Positions 1-5,690 of a stretch of 9,959 nt of DNA are shown one piece after another. Below the pieces are notes generated by a model. It was not told the origin of the DNA, made no database searches, and saw nothing but the letters and a program-made list of their open reading frames with translations. Both the position numbers and the translations under genes were made by a program. Location: contig JBHHXR010000128.1 of the NCBI GenBank assembly GCA_046757205.1, positions 1-9,959 on the forward strand, given 5' to 3'. Position 1 is the stretch's first letter; each line of letters starts with the position of its first letter. This DNA is from JBHHXR01 sp046757205 (GTDB lineage Bacteria; Pseudomonadota; Alphaproteobacteria; Rhodobacterales; Rhodobacteraceae).

Positions 1-2372
1 TGGCGCGCAACCGCTTCGCCCGCGCCTGTCTGTCACGCTATGACGCGGGCAAGCGCGCGCGCGGCCTGCTCGATTTCGACGATCTCATCGAAATGGCCGG
101 CGGCCTGTTGGGCGATGCGCGGGTCGCCGATTGGGTGCTCTACCGGCTCGACGGCGGCATCGACCACATCCTGGTCGACGAGGCGCAGGACATCAGCCCC
201 GCCCAGTGGCGGGTGATCGACGCCGTGTCGCGGGAGTTCTTCGCCGGCGAGGGCGCGCGGCGCGCGGAGCGGACGGTTTTCGCGGTCGGTGACTTCAAGC
301 AGTCGATCTATTCCTTCCAAGGCGCCGAACCGGCGATTTTCGACGATATGCGAAGGGCGTACGCCAGCCGCGCCAAGGGTTCCGGAAAGAAGTTCCGGAA
401 CTGCGAGCTGCTGCATTCATTCCGCTCGGCGCCGCCGATCCTGGAGCTGGTGGACCGGATCTTTTCCGGCCCCGAGCGGGGCGGCGTCAGCGGCGAGATC
501 CGGCATCTGGCGGCGCACGGCGGCAAACCCGGCCGCATCGATGTCTGGCCGTTCGTCGAACCCGACGAAAAGGCGCCGCCGGAGCCCTGGTACCAGCCCG
601 TCGACATGCCGCCCGCGCGGGAGCCGGCGCGCAGGATATCGGGCGCCGTCGCGGCGGAGATTTCCGGCTGGCTGAAGGCGGGACGGATCCTGCCGGGCCA
701 GAACCGGCCGATCCGGGCCGGCGATATCCTGATCCTCGTGCGCAGCCGGGGCGCTCTGTTCCGCGGGGTCATCAAGGAGTTGAAGGAACGCGGTGTCGAG
801 GTGGCCGGCGCCGACAAGTTCAGGATCGGACAGGAGCTCGCCGTCATGGACCTGCTGTCGGTCCTGCGGTTTCTTTCGACGCCGTCCGATGATCTGTCGC
901 TTGCCGAGGCCCTGCGCTCGCCGGTATTCGGGCTCGGCGAGGCCGATCTTTTCTCGCTGGCGCACGGACGCGCGGGCACGCTCTGGCAGGCGCTGGAGAA
1001 GGCCGAAGCCGAATTCCCCGAGACCCTCGCGATGCTGAGGGATCTCTTCAGACATGCCGATTACGAGCGCCCGTATGAAATGCTCGAACGCGTGCTGACG
1101 CAGCACGGCGCGCGCGCGCGCATCCTCGCCCGCATGGGCGGCGAATCCGCCGATGCGCTGGACGAGCTTCTGGTTCAGGCCCTGGCCTATGAACGGACCG
1201 AGGCGCCTTCGCTGACCGGGTTCATCGAGTGGATGGAGGCCAGCGAGGTCGAGGTCAACCGGCAGACCGACGCGCTGACGGACCGGGTGCGGGTCATGAC
1301 GGTGCACGGCGCCAAGGGGCTGGGGTCGCCGATCGTGATCCTGCCCGACACGCTTCCGTTGCGGAACAGGAAGCCGAGCCCGGTGATCCGCATCGGCGAC
1401 GGGCTGGCGGCCTGGCGCGGGCCCGGCGACCAGCCGGACAGCCTGCAAGCGGAAGCGGACCGGCAGGCGGCACTGGCCGCGGAGGAGGAGATGCGTCTGC
1501 TCTACGTGGCGCTGACAAGGGCGGAGCACTGGCTGCTGGTGTGCGGCGGCGGACAGGCCAGGTACCGGCCCGGGTCGTGGTACGAGCGGATATCGGTGGC
1601 CGTCGCCGGAATGGGCGCGGCTCGGGCGCCGGCCCCGGACGGGATTGACGGCGAAAGCCTCAGCCTGGCCCGCGACTGGACCGCCGGGCCGGTGGATGGC
1701 GGGCCCCCCGGCGAAAGCCCGCAGATTGCGGAGTTGCCGGACTGGGCGGTCTCGCCGGCGCCCGAGGTCGCGGCGCGCCCGGCGCCGGTGTCGCCGTCCG
1801 GGCTCGGCGGCGAACACGCGCTTCCGGGCGAAACGGACGTGACTTCCGAGGAAGCGGCGCGCCGCCGCGGCAGCCTGCTGCACCTGCTGTTGCAGGCGCT
1901 GCCTTGCCTGCCGGCGCCGGACCGAAGGGATGCCGCCCTTCGTATTCTCGCCAACGCAGGCGCCGAGCCTTCCCGCGACGATCCCGAAGCGCTGGCGGCC
2001 GAGGCGATGGCGGTCGTCGGAGCGCCCGAACTGGCGGCGGTGTTCGCGGAAGGAGCCCTGACGGAGGTTCCGGTGACGGCGGAACTGCCCGAACTCGGCG
2101 GCCGCCGGATAAGCGGCAGGATCGACCGGCTTCTGGTCTCGGGAAACGAAATCCTGGCGGTCGATTTCAAGTCCAACCGCGTAATTCCGCGGACCGCCGA
2201 AGAGGTTCCGGAAGGTATCCTGCGCCAGATGGGCGCCTACCGGGCGGCGCTCGGCGGAATCTGGCCGGACCGCAGCGTACGGACGGCGATCCTCTGGACC
2301 GCATCGCGTTCGCTGATGGCGCTTCCGGGCGAAATCGTCGCGGCGGCGCTTGCGCGCGCCGGGGCACCTTGA
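1..2372 (+). CDS. addA: AddA, double-strand break repair helicase-nuclease, C-terminal part (5' end outside window)
   Basis: AddA is the subunit of the AddAB enzyme that unwinds and resects DNA ends for recombination; it combines a UvrD-type helicase with a RecB-type nuclease. The frame is open from the window edge (first full codon at base 3), so the N-terminal Walker A region is missing and the Met at 93 is internal. Visible in order: LLDFDDLI near 69-92; Walker B VDEAQD at 174-191; motif III GDFKQS at 288-305; FRS with its Arg at 423-425; motif V VHGAKGL at 1302-1322; motif VI VALTRAE with its Arg at 1518-1520. A Pro/Gly-rich linker (about 1620-1840) leads to the nuclease domain: His 1881-1883, GRIDRL 2115-2132, DFK 2163-2171 and Gln-x3-Tyr 2226-2240. 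All expected nuclease residues are present. Motif V has Gly (1323-1325) where Glu is expected. About 789 residues are in the window. Identification is firm; the missing start lies upstream. Confidence 0.95.
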   Translation, partial: ARNRFARACLSRYDAGKRARGLLDFDDLIEMAGGLLGDARVADWVLYRLDGGIDHILVDEAQDISPAQWRVIDAVSREFFAGEGARRAERTVFAVGDFKQSIYSFQGAEPAIFDDMRRAYASRAKGSGKKFRNCELLHSFRSAPPILELVDRIFSGPERGGVSGEIRHLAAHGGKPGRIDVWPFVEPDEKAPPEPWYQPVDMPPAREPARRISGAVAAEISGWLKAGRILPGQNRPIRAGDILILVRSRGALFRGVIKELKERGVEVAGADKFRIGQELAVMDLLSVLRFLSTPSDDLSLAEALRSPVFGLGEADLFSLAHGRAGTLWQALEKAEAEFPETLAMLRDLFRHADYERPYEMLERVLTQHGARARILARMGGESADALDELLVQALAYERTEAPSLTGFIEWMEASEVEVNRQTDALTDRVRVMTVHGAKGLGSPIVILPDTLPLRNRKPSPVIRIGDGLAAWRGPGDQPDSLQAEADRQAALAAEEEMRLLYVALTRAEHWLLVCGGGQARYRPGSWYERISVAVAGMGAARAPAPDGIDGESLSLARDWTAGPVDGGPPGESPQIAELPDWAVSPAPEVAARPAPVSPSGLGGEHALPGETDVTSEEAARRRGSLLHLLLQALPCLPAPDRRDAALRILANAGAEPSRDDPEALAAEAMAVVGAPELAAVFAEGALTEVPVTAELPELGGRRISGRIDRLLVSGNEILAVDFKSNRVIPRTAEEVPEGILRQMGAYRAALGGIWPDRSVRTAILWTASRSLMALPGEIVAAALARAGAP

Positions 2373-2396
2373 CCGCCATGCCGGCCGCTCCTAACT
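2368..2396 (+). promoter_or_regulatory. Probable sigma-70 promoter of trxA, overlapping the addA stop codon
   Basis: CTTGAC at 2368-2373 is followed by a 17-base spacer and CTAACT at 2391-2396. This is close to the alphaproteobacterial housekeeping pattern CTTGAC-N17-CTATAT. The -35 box contains the addA stop TGA (2370-2372). Transcription would start near 2403, leaving a leader of about 30 bases before trxA. This is a pattern match by eye only. Confidence 0.45.
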
Positions 2397-2422
2397 ATGG
2401 GGCTCACCGGCAGCAAGCATCC

Positions 2423-2428
2423 AAGAGG
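2423..2428 (+). promoter_or_regulatory. Ribosome binding site that fixes the trxA start
   Basis: AAGAGG lies 7 bases before the ATG at 2436. The in-frame ATG at 2397 has no comparable purine block and falls inside or before the predicted transcription start, so 2436 is preferred. Confidence 0.6.
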
Positions 2429-2435
2429 CAGACCC

Positions 2436-2756
2436 ATGGCAGTCACGAAGGTAACCGACGACTCGTTTGAATCGGAAGTGGTCAAGTCCGACATCCCCGT
2501 AGTGGTTGATTTCTGGGCTGAATGGTGCGGCCCGTGCAAGATGATCGGCCCGGCCCTGGAAGAACTGTCGGAGGAATACGGCGGCAAGATCAAGGTCGCC
2601 AAGGTCAACGTGGACGAAAACCCGCAGGCGCCGTCGAAACTCGGCGTTCGCGGCATCCCGGCGCTGTTCATCTACAAGGGCGGCCAGGTGGTCTCCAACA
2701 AGACCGGCGCGGCGCCGAAGGCGGCGCTGAAAAGCTGGATCGACCAGTCGATCTGA
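2436..2756 (+). CDS. trxA: Thioredoxin
   Basis: This is a cytoplasmic thioredoxin, a small protein that reduces disulfides in client enzymes and is recharged by thioredoxin reductase. It has 106 residues, the usual family length. The active site is WCGPC with cysteines at residues 31 and 34, the buried Asp is residue 25, and the cis-proline is Pro75 in RGIPAL. A glycine-rich turn (KGG, 81-83) follows. The start at 2436 rests on AAGAGG at 2423-2428; an upstream in-frame ATG at 2397 would add 13 residues unlike any thioredoxin N-terminus. It lies 63 bases after addA in the same direction and may have both readthrough from addA and its own promoter. A strong terminator follows 27 bases after its stop. 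The addA-trxA adjacency recurs in alphaproteobacteria (from memory). Identification is secure. Confidence 0.97.
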   Translation: MAVTKVTDDSFESEVVKSDIPVVVDFWAEWCGPCKMIGPALEELSEEYGGKIKVAKVNVDENPQAPSKLGVRGIPALFIYKGGQVVSNKTGAAPKAALKSWIDQSI

Positions 2757-2783
2757 CGCCTTTCGGCCCCGGAAACCCCGAAG

Positions 2784-2807
2784 CGGCGGCCGTTCGGCCG
2801 CCGTTTT
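2784..2807 (+). terminator. Intrinsic terminator after trxA
   Basis: A perfect 8-bp GC stem, CGGCGGCC (2784-2791) with GGCCGCCG (2796-2803), encloses the four-base loop GTTC and is followed by TTTT (2804-2807). Three A/G bases before the stem can pair with the T run. It ends addA-trxA transcripts. It stops five bases short of the convergent gene's stop codon. On the minus strand only two T's follow the stem, so it should work mainly on the plus strand. Confidence 0.8.
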
Positions 2808-2811
2808 CCGT

Positions 2812-3177
2812 TCAGCCGGCGGCGAATCCCGCAATCGCGGCGATCAGTTGCTGCCAGGCGGGGTCCTGCGGCAGGATCACGTGGTTGCGCGACTCCAGAA
2901 CCAGGAATTCCGCGCCGGGAATGGCACTGGCCAGTTTCCGGCCCTGTTCCAGCGGATAGATGGCGTCGCCGCGCGCGTGGATCACCAGCGTCGGCACGCC
3001 GATCCCGGCCAGGAGGTCGCCGACATCGAGGCCGTCGATTGCCTCGCGCAGGCGCACCGCGGTTTCGGGGCTGGCCGAGGCAAGTTGCATCTCGACCATG
3101 GACTCGAGCTGCTCGGGGCTGCCATCGGGCATGTAGACCGCCGAAAACGCCGTAATGAAGGGGCTGCCGAGCCGCCC
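2812..3177 (-). pseudogene. C-terminal hydrolase remnant downstream of the TAG
   Basis: This stretch encodes the last 121 residues of the hydrolase domain, in the same frame as the upstream part. It carries the expected acid (GVPTLVIHARGD) and histidine (ESRNHVIL) motifs in the right order and spacing to the C-terminus. The first ATG is at 3132, giving a 106-residue peptide, but I see no Shine-Dalgarno sequence before it, so independent translation is doubtful. The unbroken, motif-bearing frame argues that the interruption is recent. Its stop lies five bases from the trxA terminator, on the opposite strand. Confidence 0.55.
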
Positions 3178-3993
3178 CTAGCCTTCGCGGATCAGCGTCA
3201 GGAACGCCTCGCTCCGGGCAATTTCGTCGGTCGAGGAGCGCAGGCGGCGGCCGGTGGCGAAGCCGCCGTAAAGGATCAGCCTCGATACCCTTTCGGGGTG
3301 GCGGGCCGCGAAGGCGATTGCGGTCGGTACGCCCTGAGACGAGGCGAAGATCGGGAATTTCCGCAGTCCGGCGGCGTCGGCGACCGCTTCCAGGTCGTCG
3401 ACGAAATTCTCCAGTTCGAAGTTCTCGACGTTCCAGTCCGACAGGCCGGTGCCGCGCTGGTCGTAGCGGGTGACGGTGAAGCGCTGCCCCAGCGCATCCA
3501 GCAAGGGCCGCCAGACCGGGCTGTGCCAGTCCAGTTCCAGATGAGTCAGCCAGTGCCCGGCGCGCAGGAGGTCGGGGCCGCGTCCGGTGGTGGCGAAGGC
3601 GACGCTGCTGCCGTCGGACGAGGTGGCGAAACGCACGTGCTGGTTCGCGGCGGGATCGTCCGGCGTCGCCGGGGCGGTACCGCCGCCGGTCGTGACCTCG
3701 GCCACCAGCCGGATGCCGCGGCGCGGTACCGTGCGGATGACGCGCTGCGCCTTGCCGTCGTCGCCGACGGCGCGCCGCGCCGCGTTGATGCGCGCCGCGA
3801 TGGTCGATTCGGAGACGATGCGGCCATCCCATACCTCGGCGATCAGCTCGTCGCGGCTGACCAGTTCGCCGGGCCTGCGCGCCAGCAGGTGCAGCAGGTC
3901 GAAGACCTGCGGTTCGAGATCGAGGCCGTGCCCGCCGACGCGGAATTCGTGGCGTTCGGTGTCCAGCAGGCAGTCGGCGAATTCGTATTTCAT
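3178..3993 (-). CDS. Upstream product of the interrupted gene: winged-helix domain plus truncated hydrolase
   Basis: If translation stops at the TAG, the product has 271 residues. Residues 1-100 form a complete Trans_reg_C winged helix: a beta-strand start (MKYEFADCLLD), LEPQVFDLLHLLARRPGELVSRDEL, a recognition-helix region around SESTIAARINAARRAVGD, and the closing wing VIRTVPRRGIRLVAEV. DNA binding could therefore survive. Residues 118-271 hold the first half of an alpha/beta hydrolase, with the oxyanion-side strand at TRYDQRGTGLSD (175-186) and the nucleophile elbow at Ser219. The Asp and His of the triad are absent, so catalysis should be lost. No membrane segment is visible, so this is not a CadC-like membrane sensor. 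The ribosome binding site before the ATG at 3993 is weak (only GGGAAC 8-13 bases upstream). The gene is divergent from the small basic protein gene at 4154. Confidence 0.6.
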   Translation of the reverse strand: MKYEFADCLLDTERHEFRVGGHGLDLEPQVFDLLHLLARRPGELVSRDELIAEVWDGRIVSESTIAARINAARRAVGDDGKAQRVIRTVPRRGIRLVAEVTTGGGTAPATPDDPAANQHVRFATSSDGSSVAFATTGRGPDLLRAGHWLTHLELDWHSPVWRPLLDALGQRFTVTRYDQRGTGLSDWNVENFELENFVDDLEAVADAAGLRKFPIFASSQGVPTAIAFAARHPERVSRLILYGGFATGRRLRSSTDEIARSEAFLTLIREG

Positions 3994-4064
3994 GGGGGAG
4001 TGTTCCCGAGCCGGCGCGGCTTCTCAAGGAAAAACGCCGGTCCGGGGCGAAATTGACGAGAATC

Positions 4065-4097
4065 GCAAGGTCCTGGCAAGGCGCTCTAAAGGCGCCG
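4065..4097. repeat. Three 11-bp phased direct repeats with AAGG core, possible regulator site
   Basis: Three consecutive 11-base units start at 4065, 4076 and 4087, each with AAGG at the same offset (4067, 4078, 4089). The second and third share the exact 7-mer AAGGCGC separated by four bases. Seven-base direct repeats with a four-base spacer are the layout bound by PhoB/OmpR-type winged-helix dimers. The neighbouring gene encodes such a domain, and the repeats sit 72-104 bases upstream of its start and 57-89 bases upstream of the small gene at 4154. The pattern is seen directly; the binding role is inference. Confidence 0.4.
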
Positions 4098-4153
4098 GCG
4101 GGCGGTTTTCGGCAGGTTGGAGCACAGCGAAACCACTGCGAAAGGCCAGACAG

Positions 4154-4369
4154 ATGACCAGCAACACATCCCGGATCGTCCGGACCCGCGCCGACGGCTC
4201 CATCGACACCGCCTATTACATGACCGCCGCCCGCGCCGCCCGCAGCCGTCAGGCGTACAGGCTGGAAGGCGAAGCCCGCCGCTTCGCGATGCGCAGGCTC
4301 GGCGCCGCCGTGACGGCGCTGGCCGCGGCGGTTCGCGGCAGGGCGCGCGTGGCACTGCGCGGCTCGTGA
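4154..4369 (+). CDS. Small basic protein of unknown function (71 residues)
   Basis: I do not recognise this protein. The ATG at 4154 is preceded by AAAGG (4141-4145) with an 8-base gap, and the frame ends in TGA at 4367-4369. It has 15 Arg and only four acidic residues. It starts with a polar segment ending in DGSIDTAYYMTAARAARS, then has an Arg/Ala-rich stretch and a C-terminal Ala-rich helix (about 50-60), suggesting one or two amphipathic helices. No Cys, signal peptide or clear transmembrane segment is seen. The 'DG-x-ID-x-AYY' start followed by 'AR-x2-RS' loosely recalls short uncharacterised alphaproteobacterial proteins, but this is from memory and uncertain. It is divergent from the winged-helix gene, shares its 160-bp control region, and converges on folC with 46 bases between stops. 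The frame is open far upstream (to 3587), but that part is antisense to the regulator and has no ribosome site. Confidence 0.6.
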   Translation: MTSNTSRIVRTRADGSIDTAYYMTAARAARSRQAYRLEGEARRFAMRRLGAAVTALAAAVRGRARVALRGS

Positions 4370-4380
4370 GATCGCCGCGC

Positions 4381-4397
4381 CCGCCCGCCCCGGGCGG
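4381..4397. other. GC hairpin between convergent stops (no T tract)
   Basis: CCGCCC (4381-4386) and GGGCGG (4392-4397) can form a 6-bp stem with a five-base loop, between the stops of the small gene (+) and folC (-). Neither side is followed by a T run, so it is a weak candidate for a terminator or RNA 3'-end stabiliser. Confidence 0.25.
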
Positions 4398-4415
4398 CCG
4401 CGAATGCCCGCAAGA

Positions 4416-5690
4416 TCAGGTGTTTTCCCGCAGCACGTGGCCGGCGAGGTAGAGCGAGCCGCAGATCAGGATGCGCCCGCCCGCCGCGCCGGCCGCCGCG
4501 TCGGTGACCGCCGAGCGCAGGTCGGGTGCGCCGCGGGCCGCCAGCCCGGCCTTCGCGGCGGCGTCGGCGATTTCCCCGGCGGTCAGCGTGGCCGGCTCGC
4601 CGGGGATGCTCACCGCGTGCAGGGCATCGGCGACCGTGGCGAGGCTCTTGAGGTATCCCGACACGTCCTTGGTGCGCAGCATGCCGCACACCAGGCGCAA
4701 CGGCTTCGGCGGCAACCGGCCCAGCGCTTCGGCCAGCGCCTCGCCGGCGGCGGTGTTGTGGCCGCCGTCGAGCCACAGTTCGGCGCCGTCGGCCGCCTCG
4801 ACCAGCGGGCCGGAGCGCAGGCGCTGCAATCTGCCGGGCCACACGGCGCGCGTTACCGCGGCCTCGCATTCCGCCTCGTTCGCGCCCAGCACCCGCAGGG
4901 CCGCCAGCGCGCAGCCGGCATTTTCGACCTGATGATGCCCGATAAGGGCCGGCAGCGGCAGGTCGAGCAGCCCGCCATCGTCCTGGAACGCCATCCGGCC
5001 ATGCTCTTCCCAGACCTGCCAGTCGCTTCCGGCCACCCGCAGCGGCGCGCCCAGCATGTCGGCCTGCGCCGCGATGGCGGCCAGCGCCACGTTGGGCTGC
5101 GGCCCGACCACGCAGGGCACGCCCGGTTTCACGATCCCCGCCTTCTCGGCGGCGATTTCCGCCAGCGTGTCGCCGAGATACTGCTGGTGATCGACGCTGA
5201 TCGATGTGATCACACTCAGTTGCGGCCGGTCTATCACGTTGGTTGAGTCCAGCCGCCCGCCGAGTCCGACCTCCAGCAACAGATGGTCTGCCGGGGTTCG
5301 TGAAAACGCCAGGAAGGCGGCGCATGTGGTGATCTCGAAATAGGTGATCTGCGCGCCGCCGTTCACCCGCTCGCATTCCGCCAGAAGCGCCGACAGTTCC
5401 CGCTCCGCGATCAGCGTGCCGGCGAGCCGGATGCGCTCGTGAAACCGTGCCAGATGCGGCGAGGTATAGGCGTGCACCCGCGCACCGCCGGCCTCCAGCC
5501 CGGCGCGGATCATGGCCAGCGTGGAGCCCTTGCCGTTGGTGCCCGCGATGTGAATCACCGGCGGCAGGTCGCGTTCGGGGTGGCCGAGCGCGGCCAGCAG
5601 CCGCTCCATGCGGTCCAGCGTCAGGTCGATGATCTTGGGGTGAAGCGACATCAGCCTTTCGAGGATGGCGTCGCTGCCGCGACCGGTCAC
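4416..5690 (-). CDS. folC: Bifunctional folylpolyglutamate synthase / dihydrofolate synthase
   Basis: FolC adds glutamate to dihydropteroate to make dihydrofolate and then extends the polyglutamate tail of folates, using ATP; it is a cytoplasmic Mur-ligase-family enzyme. Counting from GTG at 5690 it has 424 residues, a normal length. Motifs: P-loop GTNGKGS (50-56), TSPHL (76-80), EVGLGGRLDSTN (140-151), SVDHQ with the following AAEKAGIVKPG (the Lys at 183 is in the position of the carbamylated Lys), WPGR (284-287) and DGGHN (308-312). I chose the GTG because the residues it adds (SDAILERL before MSLHPK) match what I recall of alphaproteobacterial FolC N-termini. It also overlaps the accD stop as GTGA, and AGAGGTGG lies about 10 bases upstream. 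ATG at 5651 (411 residues) is the alternative. Identification is firm; the start is less so. Confidence 0.93.
   Translation of the reverse strand: MTGRGSDAILERLMSLHPKIIDLTLDRMERLLAALGHPERDLPPVIHIAGTNGKGSTLAMIRAGLEAGGARVHAYTSPHLARFHERIRLAGTLIAERELSALLAECERVNGGAQITYFEITTCAAFLAFSRTPADHLLLEVGLGGRLDSTNVIDRPQLSVITSISVDHQQYLGDTLAEIAAEKAGIVKPGVPCVVGPQPNVALAAIAAQADMLGAPLRVAGSDWQVWEEHGRMAFQDDGGLLDLPLPALIGHHQVENAGCALAALRVLGANEAECEAAVTRAVWPGRLQRLRSGPLVEAADGAELWLDGGHNTAAGEALAEALGRLPPKPLRLVCGMLRTKDVSGYLKSLATVADALHAVSIPGEPATLTAGEIADAAAKAGLAARGAPDLRSAVTDAAAGAAGGRILICGSLYLAGHVLRENT

Larger units (their letters stand above)
2812..3993 (-). pseudogene. Winged-helix DNA-binding / alpha-beta hydrolase fusion, interrupted by an in-frame TAG
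   Basis: Reading straight through, this would be a 393-codon gene: an OmpR/PhoB-type winged-helix domain (about residues 1-100), a short Gly/Pro linker, then an alpha/beta hydrolase domain (about 118-393). Codon 272 is TAG (3178-3180). The same frame continues without any shift to a TGA at 2812-2814. The first 15 residues after the TAG and those beyond (GR-x3-PF…FSAVYMPDGSPEQ) match the cap region of this hydrolase family, where the position before Gly is usually Trp (from memory). A single TGG to TAG change explains it. The putative triad is split: nucleophile Ser219 in ASSQG lies before the stop, while Asp343 (RGD) and His371 (RNHV) lie after it. The gene is therefore a recently broken regulator-hydrolase, a sequencing error or, much less likely, an amber-readthrough gene. 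Genes of this fusion type are often annotated simply as alpha/beta hydrolases. The natural substrate is unknown. Confidence 0.75.

Noticed and set aside
417..1883. 488-codon open frame on the minus strand across addA
   Set aside because: Antisense shadow of a GC-rich gene; Arg/Gly/Pro-rich with no recognisable domain, while the plus strand carries all helicase motifs.
3130..3180. Frameshift instead of a nonsense codon in the hydrolase gene
   Set aside because: The upstream and downstream parts are in the same reading frame and the codons between them read sensibly, so no indel is needed.
2848..4056. 402-codon plus-strand frame opposite the hydrolase gene
   Set aside because: Antisense to a gene with clear winged-helix and hydrolase motifs; the sequence is compositionally biased and matches nothing I know.
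4053..4090. TTGACG (4053-4058) with TCTAAA (4085-4090) as a promoter for the small gene
   Set aside because: The spacing is 26 bases, too long for a sigma-70 promoter.
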